From Haloferax litoreum (GTDB lineage Archaea > Halobacteriota > Halobacteria > Halobacteriales > Haloferacaceae): a stretch of DNA of 64,000 nucleotides. Both the position numbers and the translations under genes were made by a program. The stretch's first letter is position 1. Every line of letters starts with the position of its first letter. The notes beneath the pieces are model-generated. The model made no database searches. It saw only the letters and a program-made list of their open reading frames with translations, and was not told the DNA's origin. This document shows positions 17,888-27,114 of the stretch, in pieces. The stretch spans positions 1,674,001 to 1,738,000 of the forward strand of contig NZ_WKJO01000001.1 in assembly GCF_009674605.1 (NCBI RefSeq), given 5' to 3'.

Positions 17888-19867
17888 ATGACCCTCGCCC
17901 CTACCCGACTCCTCGTCGTCCTCACACTGGTCCTCGCAGTCGCGAGTACGCCCGTGCTCGCCTCCGTCGCCGGGCCGACTGCACCACCTGTAGACTATGC
18001 AGCCACGTCCACGGGACCCCCGCAGATTGACGCCGATTCTATCGACACCGACGAGTTCGAGACGTGGCTCGACGACACGATGGCCACACAACTCGAATCG
18101 TATCACGTGCCCGGTGCAGCGGTAGTCCTCGTCCAAGACGGCGAGGTAGTTCTCGCCAAGGGATACGGCTACGCTGACGTCGAGTCCGAGGCACCTATCG
18201 TCGCGAACGAGACGGTCTTCGGCGTCGGGTCCACGTCGAAACTCGTCACGTGGACGGCCGTGATGCAAGGTGTCGAAGACGGACGACTCGAACTCGACCG
18301 AGACGTGAACGACTACCTGACTGAGTCGCCCGTCACTGTCCCACCGACGTACCCTGAGCCGATTACGCTCGAACACCTCGGCACTCACACTGCTGGCTAC
18401 GAGGACACCTTCGGCGGGACGCTCGTCGACGACCCGAGCGACCTGCGACCACTCGGAGACGTTCTCGCCGAGAACCAACCGAACCGCGTCCGTCCACCGG
18501 GTGAGTCCGTCGCCTACTCGAACTACGGCGCTGGACTCGCCGGTCACGTCGTCGCCGAGGAGTACGAGACGACGTTCACAGACTACGTCGAGGACAACAT
18601 CTTCACCCCGCTGGAGATGCGCGACAGTACCTACGACCAACCCGTTCCCGACCGCCTCCAGCCACGACTGTCGAACGGGTACGTCTACCAGAACGGCGAG
18701 TACGTCGCACAAGAGCCCCAAATTTGGGGCATCGCACCACAGGGCGGAGCCATGCGTTCGACGGCGACGGACATGGGGAACTTCATGCTCGCGTATCTCG
18801 ACAACGGACAGTTCGGCTCGGAACGTATCCTCGAAGCCGACACCGTCGCCGAGATGCATCGGAAGCACGTCGTGAAAGCACCCGACGCGCCCGAACTCAA
18901 CGGCATGGCATACGGGTTCATCGAGATGGACCGCAACGACGAACGCATCGTCGGCCACTGGGGAGACACGGCTTACTTCAGGAGTCTCCTCGCACTCTAC
19001 CCGGAACGCGACACCGGTCTGTTCGTCGTCTACAACTCGCCCGGCGGACACGACGCCCGATTCGAACTTCTGCAAGCGTTCACCGACCGGTACTACCCGC
19101 GCTCCGAGACGCCAGTCGTCGACCCCCCGGCAGGGGCGGCAGACCGGGCAGCCCAACTGACCGGTGATTACCGCTCGTTGACCGTCTCGGAGTCGTCGTG
19201 GCACCGTGTTCTCGGCGTGATGACGCGCACGGTCACGGCCGGAACGGCCGACAACGGGTATCTCACGACGCAACGACTCGGTGGAGAGCAACGAACGTGG
19301 GTCGAACTCCGACCAGATGTCTACGAGGAAGTCGGCGGACAGGAGAAACTCGTCTTCCAACGCGACGACGAGGGCCGGGCGACGCATCTGTACTTCGGGA
19401 ACTTCGGTCCGGCGACGTACGAACGCGTCCCGTGGTACGAGTCGCTACTCGTCGTCGAGGGAACGCTCGCCGGCGGTATCCTCGCGTTCGTCTCTATGCT
19501 CCTGCTGTGGGTCGGAGGGTTCGTCTGGCGACGTGTTCGCGGCCGGGAGCGTCCGAGCGAGCGCGAACGCGTCTCTCGCTGGCTACTGGGCGTGACGAGT
19601 CTGCTGTGGGTCGCCACCGTGGTCATCTTCGTCTTGGCGTGGCTGAACTTCAACGCCGAAGTCGCCTCACCGTCGCTGGCGCTCCGAGTGGGGAGACTCC
19701 TCCCGTACGTCGCCCTCGTCGGGACACTCGGGGCGGTGGTCGCAACCGCCCTCGCGTGGCGCGATAGCTACTGGACGACGCCCGTCAGAATCCACTACGC
19801 CGTGGTGACACTCGCCGCGGTACTCGTCGCGTGGCAACTGTCGCTACTGCGCATCCTCCCGCTCTGA
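17888..19867 (+). CDS. Membrane-anchored beta-lactamase/class C-family serine hydrolase
   Basis: A 659-residue exported protein. Residues 1-27 are a Sec-type signal. The catalytic domain (about 55-390) belongs to the beta-lactamase class C/D-Ala-D-Ala carboxypeptidase/esterase family: Ser115-x-x-Lys118 (GSTSKL), Tyr210-x-Asn212 (YSNYGAG), and a later HWGDTAYF element in place of the KTG triad. A beta-rich lipocalin-like region (about 415-510) follows. At least four C-terminal hydrophobic helices (about 525-655) anchor it. Archaea lack peptidoglycan, so a peptidase or esterase role is more likely than beta-lactam resistance; this is inference. Confidence 0.87.
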   Translation: MTLAPTRLLVVLTLVLAVASTPVLASVAGPTAPPVDYAATSTGPPQIDADSIDTDEFETWLDDTMATQLESYHVPGAAVVLVQDGEVVLAKGYGYADVESEAPIVANETVFGVGSTSKLVTWTAVMQGVEDGRLELDRDVNDYLTESPVTVPPTYPEPITLEHLGTHTAGYEDTFGGTLVDDPSDLRPLGDVLAENQPNRVRPPGESVAYSNYGAGLAGHVVAEEYETTFTDYVEDNIFTPLEMRDSTYDQPVPDRLQPRLSNGYVYQNGEYVAQEPQIWGIAPQGGAMRSTATDMGNFMLAYLDNGQFGSERILEADTVAEMHRKHVVKAPDAPELNGMAYGFIEMDRNDERIVGHWGDTAYFRSLLALYPERDTGLFVVYNSPGGHDARFELLQAFTDRYYPRSETPVVDPPAGAADRAAQLTGDYRSLTVSESSWHRVLGVMTRTVTAGTADNGYLTTQRLGGEQRTWVELRPDVYEEVGGQEKLVFQRDDEGRATHLYFGNFGPATYERVPWYESLLVVEGTLAGGILAFVSMLLLWVGGFVWRRVRGRERPSERERVSRWLLGVTSLLWVATVVIFVLAWLNFNAEVASPSLALRVGRLLPYVALVGTLGAVVATALAWRDSYWTTPVRIHYAVVTLAAVLVAWQLSLLRILPL

Positions 19868-19944
19868 ACAGCATTCGACTACCCATTAGAGTACACTACA
19901 CCAATGAACCACACACCACGATTCGACTGTCGGAGGAACCGCCG

Positions 19945-20832
19945 ATGATACTGCAACGAATCCGCGAGTTCGTCGCGGCCAGACCGGTCGCGTCGTTCTT
20001 CGGTCTCGCGTACGGATTCTCGTGGCTCGCGTGGGCACCGGTCGCGCTCGGAGCAGACGAACCCTTGCGGACGATTAGTTTCGTCCTCGGTGGCTTCGGC
20101 CCGGCACTCGCTGGTGCCGTCGCCACGTGGCTTGCGGGCGACTCTGTCCGTGCGTGGGCGGGACAAATCGTCCACTGGCGCGTCGCCCCACGCTGGTACC
20201 TCGTGGCGTTCGCGCTCCCACTCGTGGTCGTCGCACTCGCGAGTCTCGGACTCGCGTTCGGAGGCCACGAAGTCGACATCGGCCTGCTGTCCGGCCGCGT
20301 TGTGGCGGTCCTCAGCGGGTTCGTGTTCGTCGCGCTGGTCGGCGGCGGGAACGAAGAACCGGGGTGGCGCGGCTTTGCCCTCCCACGGCTTCAAGAGCGG
20401 TACTCCCCGATTCAGGCGACGCTCGTCCTCGGCGTCGTCTGGGCGTTCTGGCACCTCCCCCTGCTGGCCACCGGTCCTTCGGCCATCTCCGGGACGGAGT
20501 CGTTACTGGCCGAACTCCCCCTCATCGTCGCGCGTATCCTGAACATCGTCGGCGTCGCGTTCCTCCTGACGTGGGTCTACAACGGTACAGGGGAGAGCGT
20601 CCTCGTCGCGTTGCTCGCCCACGCCGGGTTCAACACGGCGAACAGCACGCTCGTCCCCCTCCCGTTCGAGGCGCTCAACGGGGACGCCGCGACGGCCGTC
20701 CTCGTCGCGGGCACCGTTGCGGTTTGGGTCGTCGCCATCCTCCTCGTCGTCCTCACGCGGGGCCGACTCGGATACGATGCCGATGGTGCGACACACCTCT
20801 CGACGGGCGACGTGTCGACGACGGCAGATTGA
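19945..20832 (+). CDS. CPBP family intramembrane glutamic/metalloprotease
   Basis: A 295-residue multi-pass membrane protease of the CAAX/bacteriocin-processing (CPBP/ABI) family. Motif 1 is EEPGWRGF (Glu137, Glu138, Arg142), motif 2 is FWHLP (His170) and motif 3 is HAGFNTAN. About eight hydrophobic helices. ATG 19945 is preceded by GGAGG (19932-19936), which sets the start. The next gene begins at its stop codon (TGATG), so the two are coupled. Members cleave prenylated or signal-like peptides in membranes; the substrate here is unknown. Confidence 0.9.
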   Translation: MILQRIREFVAARPVASFFGLAYGFSWLAWAPVALGADEPLRTISFVLGGFGPALAGAVATWLAGDSVRAWAGQIVHWRVAPRWYLVAFALPLVVVALASLGLAFGGHEVDIGLLSGRVVAVLSGFVFVALVGGGNEEPGWRGFALPRLQERYSPIQATLVLGVVWAFWHLPLLATGPSAISGTESLLAELPLIVARILNIVGVAFLLTWVYNGTGESVLVALLAHAGFNTANSTLVPLPFEALNGDAATAVLVAGTVAVWVVAILLVVLTRGRLGYDADGATHLSTGDVSTTAD

Positions 20833-21377
20833 TGTCGTCCGTTGTCGCCACCGAATCCCTCGCGTGGATGTGGCTTCTCCCGGTCAGTTGGCTGGTCCAC
20901 GACGTCGAGGAGATTCTCACAATCGAGCGATGGTCTCGGCGGTCCACACGGTGGGTCGAGACGAACGAGATTTCCGGACTCCAGCGTCGCCTCGTCGACA
21001 TGCTCGCGACGACACGGCGACAGTTCAGCATCGCCGTCGGCATCGTCGGCATCGTGTTCGTCGTGGCGACCATCGCCGGTGTGTCCGACCTCACAGGCGT
21101 CGGTATTCTCGTCTACACCGCGATGCTCGGCGGGTACTTCGCCCACGCGTTCGTCCACCTCGGGCAATCGCTCGTCGTTCGCGGATATACGCCGGGCGTC
21201 GTCACCGCCGTCGTCGTGGTGATTCCAGCATCACTCGCCCTCTATCGTCGTCTCTTCAGCACCGGACTCGTCGGTCTGAAGACGGCCACCGTCACGGGAA
21301 TCGTCGGTGTTGTGCTCTTCGTCCCGGTCGTCGTCGGGGCCGGACGACTCGCCGGGCGAATCGCGGGCGAGCAGTGA
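20832..21377 (+). CDS. HXXEE domain membrane protein
   Basis: A 181-residue membrane protein with the defining HxxEE motif near the N-terminus (His23, Glu26, Glu27 in VHDVEEILTIERW) and a second conserved region GGYFAHAFVHLGQS. About five helices, with the motifs predicted near membrane faces. The His/Glu pattern suggests a metal site, perhaps hydrolytic, but the family has no proven function. The start overlaps the CPBP stop by one base, so cotranslation and a shared role are likely. Confidence 0.83.
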   Translation: MSSVVATESLAWMWLLPVSWLVHDVEEILTIERWSRRSTRWVETNEISGLQRRLVDMLATTRRQFSIAVGIVGIVFVVATIAGVSDLTGVGILVYTAMLGGYFAHAFVHLGQSLVVRGYTPGVVTAVVVVIPASLALYRRLFSTGLVGLKTATVTGIVGVVLFVPVVVGAGRLAGRIAGEQ

Positions 21378-21430
21378 GCAGAGACTGACGCTCCGGAACC
21401 ACTAAACGCGTCTCGTTCCTTCTGCCGGTA

Positions 21431-22882
21431 ATGGTAGATTGGACGGAGAAGTACCGCCCATCGACGCTCTCCGAGGTGCGCGGGAACAACAAGGCTCGCG
21501 ACGCTCTCGCATCGTGGGCCAAGTCGTGGGACGACCACCGGGAGGCAGTCGTCGTCCACGGCAGTCCGGGCATCGGAAAGACCTCCGCCGCCCACGCACT
21601 CGCGGCGGACATGGGGTGGGAGACGGTCGAGTTGAACGCCTCGGACCAGCGAACCGGCGACGTCATCGAACGGTTCGCCGGTCGCGCCGCGAAGAACGCC
21701 ACGCTCGCAGGTTCCTCGTCGGGAACCTCCACCCGGCAGTTGGTCATCCTCGACGAGGCGGACAACATCCACGGCAACTACGACCGCGGCGGGGCGAGTG
21801 CCGTGACGAAACTCGTCAAGTCGTCGAGTCAGCCCATCGTCCTCATCGCCAACGAGTTCTACGACATGAGTCGCGGCCTACGGAACGCCTGCCAAGAGAT
21901 AGAGTTCCGCGACGTCTCGTCGCGTTCTATCGTCCCCGTCCTCCGCGACATCTGTCGGAAAGAGGGTCTCGAATTCGAATCTGCGGCGCTCGAACGCATC
22001 GCCGACATGAACAGCGGCGACCTGCGCTCTGCGGTCAACGACCTGCAAGCCATCGCCGAAGGGCGTGACCAGATTACTGAAGAAGACGTTGTCATGGGCG
22101 ACCGGGACCGCTCGGTCGGTCTCTTCGAGTTCCTCGATTCGGTCCTCAAAGAGAAGTCCGCACAGGAGGCGCTGTACACCGCCTACGACGTAGACGAGAC
22201 GCCAGACGACCTCACGAAGTGGATAGAGGACAAGGTCTCACTCGTCTACGAACCGGACGAACTCGCCCGCGCCTACGAGTTCCTCGCCAACGCCGACCGC
22301 TGGCTTGGTCGCGTTCGCGCCTCGCAGAACTACTCGTACTGGCGCTACGCGACGGACAACCTCGCTGCCGGCGTCGCCGCCTCCCGTGACCGGACGCGCG
22401 GCGGATGGACGCGCTACGGTGGCGCACCGTACCGCTCGACGCGGAACAAGACACGTGACACCGTCGTTCGGAAGATTGCGGAGAAGGGCGGATTCAGCAT
22501 GGCGACGGCCCGCCGCGAAGTCTTACCGTACCTCTCCGCGCTGACTCACCACTGCAAACCGCGCGAACTCACCGTCGCCATGGCGGCGTACTACGGGTTC
22601 GACGAATCGCACATCTCGTTCGTCACCGGTAGTGGTGAGACGACGAACAAGGTCCAGTCAATCGTCGAGGACGCAGAAACACTCCGGGAGGAACTCGTCG
22701 AAGAACACGCCGGCGGCGCGTTCGCCGGGATGGAAGATATCGAGACGACAGACGGCGTCGGCGACGACGCTGGCGGCGACACGGACGACGTACTCGACAG
22801 AGACGACGGGGGCGACGACAGTGAACCCGAACCGGCGTCGGCGACTGACGACGGCCAGTCCGGACTCTCGGACTTCATGTGA
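21431..22882 (+). CDS. rfcL: Replication factor C large subunit
   Basis: A 483-residue AAA+ clamp-loader large subunit. It works with RfcS subunits to open and load the PCNA ring at primer ends. Walker A is GSPGIGKT (44-51), Walker B is LVILDEADN. The C-terminal collar domain covers about 230-400 (KWIEDKVSLVYEPDELARAY, WLGRVRASQNYSYWRYATD). A long acidic, disordered tail (420-475) ends in QSGLSDFM, a PCNA-interacting (PIP) box at the extreme C-terminus. No intein is present, unlike in some haloarchaeal replication genes. It stands about 50 bp after the HXXEE gene. Confidence 0.96.
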   Translation: MVDWTEKYRPSTLSEVRGNNKARDALASWAKSWDDHREAVVVHGSPGIGKTSAAHALAADMGWETVELNASDQRTGDVIERFAGRAAKNATLAGSSSGTSTRQLVILDEADNIHGNYDRGGASAVTKLVKSSSQPIVLIANEFYDMSRGLRNACQEIEFRDVSSRSIVPVLRDICRKEGLEFESAALERIADMNSGDLRSAVNDLQAIAEGRDQITEEDVVMGDRDRSVGLFEFLDSVLKEKSAQEALYTAYDVDETPDDLTKWIEDKVSLVYEPDELARAYEFLANADRWLGRVRASQNYSYWRYATDNLAAGVAASRDRTRGGWTRYGGAPYRSTRNKTRDTVVRKIAEKGGFSMATARREVLPYLSALTHHCKPRELTVAMAAYYGFDESHISFVTGSGETTNKVQSIVEDAETLREELVEEHAGGAFAGMEDIETTDGVGDDAGGDTDDVLDRDDGGDDSEPEPASATDDGQSGLSDFM

Positions 22883-22955
22883 GTCACCTCGTCCTCGTCG
22901 GACGGGGCAGTTTGTGACGGGGGGCCGAGAGTTTTTGTAGGATACCGGCTGACCC

Positions 22956-24023
22956 ATGCGTATGCGTGCCGCAGTCCTCCGCGAACATGGTGAACCACTC
23001 GACGTGACAGACGTTCCCGCGCCGACACTCGACCCCGAGGGTGTCGTCGTCGACGTGGAGGCGTGCGGCATCTGTCGAAGCGACTGGCACGCGTGGATGG
23101 GCCACGGTGAGTGGGCAAACGATGCAGTGGACCCGGGGCAGATTCTCGGTCACGAACCTGCTGGGCGGGTCGTCGAAGTCGGTGAGCGCGTCGAGACGAT
23201 TCGAGAAGGTGACCGCGTCGCACTTCCGTTCAACCTCGCCTGCGGGTCGTGTGGGTACTGCCGAACTGGGCACGGAAACGTCTGTACGGGCGACCATCCG
23301 CACGCCCTCGGGTTCGAACAGACGGCGCAGGGCGCGTTCGCCGAACAGGTACACCTCCCGTCGGCGGACTACAACGCGATTCGACTCCCGGACGGCGTCG
23401 ACTCGCGCGATGTCGCGGCGCTCGGATGCCGGTTCATGACCGCGTACAACGCGCTCGACGCTCGTGCGGGACTCCGTGCAGGAGAGTGGGTCGCCATCCA
23501 CGGGTGCGGCGGCGTCGGTCTCTCGGCAATACAGGTTGCGAACGTCCTCGGCGCGCGCGTCGTCGCCGTCGACGTGCGTGAGGAAGCGCTCGACGTGGCC
23601 GCAGACCTCGGTGCGGAGGTTCTCGTGAACGCGGCCGAAGACGACGCAGTCGGAGCGGTTCGTGACGCCACAGACGGCGGCGCACACGTCTCGGTCGATG
23701 CGCTGGGCGTGGCGGAGACGTGTCGGAACTCCGTTCGGTCGGTCAGGCCGCGTGGGACACACGTACAGGTCGGATTGACCACGGACGAAGAGCGAGGTGC
23801 GGTTTCGCTCCCGACCGATTGGATGACACGACACGAAGTGTCGTTCCTCGGTGCGCGCGGCATGCCGCCGACGGACGCCACGGACCTCCTGTCACTCTTG
23901 GCGTCCGACGCGGTGGACCCCGGGTCACTCGTGACCAAGACGGTGTCTCTGGAGGAGGTTCCCGAGCGACTGGCGGCGATGACCGACTACGATACCGTCG
24001 GCGTCGAAGTGATGGTGCTGTAG
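22956..24023 (+). CDS. Zinc-dependent alcohol dehydrogenase (MDR family)
   Basis: A 355-residue medium-chain dehydrogenase. The catalytic zinc site uses Cys37 (ACGICRSD) and His66-Glu67 (GHEPAG). The structural zinc loop is CGSCGYCRTGHGNVC. The Rossmann motif is GCGGVGLSAIQVAN, followed by VVAVDVREEAL, whose Asp after the second strand points to NAD(H) rather than NADP(H). Substrate unknown; haloarchaeal relatives oxidise alcohols or polyols. A second ATG six bases downstream could serve equally well. Confidence 0.9.
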   Translation: MRMRAAVLREHGEPLDVTDVPAPTLDPEGVVVDVEACGICRSDWHAWMGHGEWANDAVDPGQILGHEPAGRVVEVGERVETIREGDRVALPFNLACGSCGYCRTGHGNVCTGDHPHALGFEQTAQGAFAEQVHLPSADYNAIRLPDGVDSRDVAALGCRFMTAYNALDARAGLRAGEWVAIHGCGGVGLSAIQVANVLGARVVAVDVREEALDVAADLGAEVLVNAAEDDAVGAVRDATDGGAHVSVDALGVAETCRNSVRSVRPRGTHVQVGLTTDEERGAVSLPTDWMTRHEVSFLGARGMPPTDATDLLSLLASDAVDPGSLVTKTVSLEEVPERLAAMTDYDTVGVEVMVL

Positions 24024-24100
24024 GAAGGTGTGATTCGAACGCGGATGTGAAGTCCTGCCTTCGAGACCAGTGTCGAGCGATGCCACCGCTGTTGGCGACT

Positions 24101-24334
24101 CTACGCAGTCGGCGTCAGGACGCGGTTGGACGCCGCCTCGTCGTCTTCGTCCAGACCTTGCCAGACCGTGGTGCCACAGTCGGGACAGTCGATGGTCTCG
24201 ACGCGTTCGCCGTTCATCTCTGTCGGCCAGTCGCCGATGTCGCCGGCGCGACCACAGGTCTGGCAGAACAAGACCGTCTTCCGTCGGGTCGTATCGGGCG
24301 GGTCGGTACTGAATGCGCGGGGAGAGGGGTTCAT
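24101..24334 (-). CDS. Zinc-ribbon microprotein
   Basis: A 77-residue protein with one zinc ribbon made of two CxxC knuckles (FCQTCGRAG and DCPDCGTTVW) separated by about 25 residues. Short basic N-terminus and acidic C-terminus (DEDDEAAS). ATG 24334 gives the haloarchaeal-like start MNPSPRAF. Such single-ribbon proteins are very common in haloarchaea and are often regulatory or protein-binding; no function is known here. Confidence 0.72.
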   Translation of the reverse strand: MNPSPRAFSTDPPDTTRRKTVLFCQTCGRAGDIGDWPTEMNGERVETIDCPDCGTTVWQGLDEDDEAASNRVLTPTA

Positions 24335-24434
24335 GCCGGAGAGAAGCGGTGGTCCCGGCAATAAGCTTGTTGGATAGTTGTCGGGTGTGTGCCCGACTAA
24401 CCCACCTCAGAGTCGCGTCTCGGTGTGGCCGCTC

Positions 24435-25163
24435 TCAGAGAATCTTCGAGAGGAACTGCTTGCCCCGGTCGGTCTTCGGGTTCTCGAAGAACACTTCGGG
24501 CGGGGAGTCTTCGACGACGCGTCCGTCGGCCATGAGGACGACGCGGTCACCGACTTCGCGGGCGAACCCCATCTCGTGGGTGACGACGAGCATCGTCATG
24601 CCCTCGTCGGCGAGTCCGTGCATGACTTCGAGCACTTCCCCGACGAGTTCGGGGTCGAGCGCGCTCGTCACCTCGTCGAAGAGCATCACGCGTGGGTCCA
24701 TCGCCAGTGCGCGGGCGATGGCGACGCGCTGTTGCTGCCCACCCGAGAGTTGGTTCGGGTAAGAGTCCGACTGTGTGGCGAGTCCGACCCGGTCGAGGAG
24801 CGTCTCCGCCCGCTCTGTAGCGGTCGATTCGTCGAGGCCTTTGACTTTCGTCGGTGCGAGTGACACGTTCTCCAGTGCCGTCTTGTGCGGGAAGAGGTTG
24901 AAACTCTGGAACACCATCCCGATACGCTGACGCAGGTGGTTGATGTCCGCGTCGGGGTCCGAGATGGACGTTCCGTCGAGACGAATCTCGCCGTTCTGAA
25001 TCTCTTCGAGGCGGTTCGCACAGCGAAGGAGCGTCGATTTGCCCGACCCGGAGGGGCCGATGATGACACACACTTCGCCCTCTTCGACGTTCAGGTCGAT
25101 GTCCTTGAGGACGTGCGTGTCGCCGAAGTACTTGTCCACCCCTTCGAATTCGAGGAGACTCAT
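24435..25163 (-). CDS. Polar amino acid ABC transporter ATPase
   Basis: A 242-residue ATP-binding subunit of the GlnQ/HisP group. Walker [10 protein letters not shown], signature [15 protein letters not shown], Walker [16 protein letters not shown] and the H-loop [11 protein letters not shown] are intact. [16 protein letters not shown] is the Q-loop region typical of polar amino acid importers. The start overlaps the permease stop (ATGA), so ATPase and permease are translationally coupled. Third gene of the operon. Confidence 0.95.
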   Translation of the reverse strand: MSLLEFEGVDKYFGDTHVLKDIDLNVEEGEVCVIIGPSGSGKSTLLRCANRLEEIQNGEIRLDGTSISDPDADINHLRQRIGMVFQSFNLFPHKTALENVSLAPTKVKGLDESTATERAETLLDRVGLATQSDSYPNQLSGGQQQRVAIARALAMDPRVMLFDEVTSALDPELVGEVLEVMHGLADEGMTMLVVTHEMGFAREVGDRVVLMADGRVVEDSPPEVFFENPKTDRGKQFLSKIL

Positions 25164-25993
25164 CGGCGGTCACCTCCCCAGTCGGAGCGCGCTTCGAGGT
25201 AGCGAACCACCTTGCCGAGCGGCAGGGTGATGCCGAGGTAGGCGATGGCGACGAGCAGAATCGGCGTCCACGGGTCGAACGTCGCGGAGTTGATCTGGCG
25301 GAACGCGCTGATGAGTTCCGGGACAGCGATGACCGTCAGCAGTGACGTGTCCTTCACGAGGATGACCTGGTCGTTGCCGATTGCGGCGAGTGCGTTGCGC
25401 CACGCCTGTGGGAGGACGACTTCACGCATCGCTTGAACGTACGACATCCCGAGCGAACGGGCGGCCTCCATCTGGCCTTCCGGGACGGCGTTGATACCGC
25501 CACGGACTGCCTCACCGACGTACGCGGCGTGGTTGAGCGTCAAGCCGATGATGGCGGCTGGAATCGCCCAGTTCGGGATGGGGAACTGGCCCGGCGGCCA
25601 GAACGCGGGGATGCCGAAGAAGATGACGATGAGTTGGAACAGCAGTGGCGTCCCGCGGAAGAACTCGACGTACCCGCTCGCGACGGTGTTGGTGATGCGA
25701 GTCTTCGAGACGCGGCCGAGGCCGACGAAGATGCCGGCGATGATAGAGAGGAAGCTTCCTGCGAGGAAGATACCGAGGACGAGCAGGTAGGCTTCGATGA
25801 ACTGCGGATAGATAATCTCGACGAACAGGTCGAAGTCGACCTGTGTGAAAATGATGGCACCGATGAACAGGCCCACGACCAGTGTGAACAGTGAGGCGAA
25901 CGCCGCGCCCGCAAATTTGAGCGTCTTGTCGTTCAAAAACTGCTCTTGGAACTCCTCGTCAGAAGTTCTCCCGTCTGAGTATGATTCAGCCAT
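25160..25993 (-). CDS. Polar amino acid ABC transporter permease
   Basis: A 277-residue permease of the HisM/GlnP group. After a charged N-terminal stretch there are about five to six helices. The family signature [14 protein letters not shown] and the EAA loop [20 protein letters not shown], which contacts the ATPase, are present. It functions as a homodimer or with an unlinked partner, since only one permease gene lies in the operon. It sits 48 bp downstream of the binding-protein gene. Confidence 0.95.
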   Translation of the reverse strand: MAESYSDGRTSDEEFQEQFLNDKTLKFAGAAFASLFTLVVGLFIGAIIFTQVDFDLFVEIIYPQFIEAYLLVLGIFLAGSFLSIIAGIFVGLGRVSKTRITNTVASGYVEFFRGTPLLFQLIVIFFGIPAFWPPGQFPIPNWAIPAAIIGLTLNHAAYVGEAVRGGINAVPEGQMEAARSLGMSYVQAMREVVLPQAWRNALAAIGNDQVILVKDTSLLTVIAVPELISAFRQINSATFDPWTPILLVAIAYLGITLPLGKVVRYLEARSDWGGDRR

Positions 25994-26041
25994 TGGTAAT
26001 GGTTAACACAGTGTTTGTATAAAAACGGGTGGTGCGTCGAT

Positions 26042-26854
26042 TTAGCCCGAGAAGTACTTCGAGTAAATCTCGTCGTACGTCCCGTTGTCTTTGATGGTCG
26101 CGAGCGCGCCGTTGACCTCTTCGCGAAGGTCATCGTCGTCCTTGCGGAAGCCGATACCGTACTCCTCGACGGTGAGGGTGAGGTACGGCGGTGCATCCTT
26201 CCCGGCCTCTGAGGCAGCGCCTTCGCCTTCGAGGAACTTGACGTCGTCTTCGCGCTCGTTGACGAATTCGGCGTTGACCGTGTTGTCGTTGACGACTGCG
26301 ACGACCTGGTTGTTGATGAGCGCGTCGAACGCGCCGTTGACTTGGTCGTAGCGCTGGATGGTCAGGTCGCCACCGAACTCTTCTTTGAGTGCGTCGGCCG
26401 CACCTGCGCCGGTCGTTCCCTTCTGGACACCGACCGTCTTGCCTTTGAGGTCCTCTTTCGAAGAGATGTCGCCGTTCTTGAGGACGATGATGGTCTGGTA
26501 CGCGGTGAAGTACGGGTCGGAGAAGTCGATTTTCTCCGCGCGTTCTTCCGTGATGGTCATCGCGGACATGATGACACGGAAGTTCCCGTTGTTCAGCGAC
26601 GGGATGATGCCGTCGAAGCTCGTCTTCTGGAACTCGTGTTCGTAGCCGAGTTCGTCGCCGAAGACGGCCTGTGCGATGTCGACGTCGAAACCGGTGAGTT
26701 CGCCATCGGTCGTCTCCCACTCGAACGGACGGTACGGGATGTCCGAGCCGATGGTAATCGTTTCACTGCCGCCACCGCCGCCGCCGAGACACCCGGCCAG
26801 CGTGAACGTGGCCGCAGAGCCTGCAGCGCCCTTGAGATAGGTACGACGTTTCAT
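26042..26854 (-). CDS. Amino acid ABC transporter substrate-binding lipoprotein
   Basis: A 270-residue solute-binding protein family 3 member. The N-terminus MKRRTYLKGAAGSAATFTLA is a twin-arginine lipoprotein signal with Cys22 after LAG, followed by a Gly-rich linker. The binding fold begins TITIGSDIPYRPFEW and contains GELTGFDVDIAQAV and GKTVGVQKGTTG, as in glutamine/histidine-type receptors. The longer frame to 26971 is rejected because a TATA element at about 26881-26886 supports a leaderless start at ATG 26854. First gene of the importer operon. Confidence 0.94.
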   Translation of the reverse strand: MKRRTYLKGAAGSAATFTLAGCLGGGGGGSETITIGSDIPYRPFEWETTDGELTGFDVDIAQAVFGDELGYEHEFQKTSFDGIIPSLNNGNFRVIMSAMTITEERAEKIDFSDPYFTAYQTIIVLKNGDISSKEDLKGKTVGVQKGTTGAGAADALKEEFGGDLTIQRYDQVNGAFDALINNQVVAVVNDNTVNAEFVNEREDDVKFLEGEGAASEAGKDAPPYLTLTVEEYGIGFRKDDDDLREEVNGALATIKDNGTYDEIYSKYFSG

Positions 26855-26875
26855 AACAGGCCACAGGTAGCACAC

Positions 26876-26895
26876 CACCGTATAACACTTCTTCG
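26876..26895 (-). promoter_or_regulatory. Promoter of the amino acid importer operon
   Basis: On the minus strand CGAAGAAGTGTTATACGG combines a BRE-like purine stretch with TTATAC about 28 bases before ATG 26854, the spacing of a leaderless haloarchaeal promoter. Confidence 0.6.
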
Positions 26896-27013
26896 ATACG
26901 CGACTCCATTCACACAACTTTTGGTGAAAATTGCCTCTAAATGAGTTGAATGAATAGAAATGGCGCGACAATCTACACAGAACACAAACAAACTCTAATC
27001 AGTGAGATATCTG

Positions 27014-27038
27014 TTCAACTAATAGCTGATTAGTTGAA
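27014..27038. repeat. Perfect 10-bp inverted repeat, candidate operator or terminator
   Basis: TTCAACTAAT and ATTAGTTGAA form a perfect inverted repeat around AGCTG. A half-site-like AGTTGAAT recurs at about 26944-26951, nearer the importer promoter. It lies 160 bp upstream of the importer start and 77 bp downstream of heme A synthase, both on the minus strand. It could be an operator for the importer or a hairpin at the end of the ctaA transcript. Confidence 0.5.
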
Positions 27039-27114
27039 TCTCTGAGAAACGGTCGTGTCATGGCAAGCAGGAGTCGATTCCGTCTCGTGTCGCCTTGCGC
27101 CGCCGCCGACGGAT

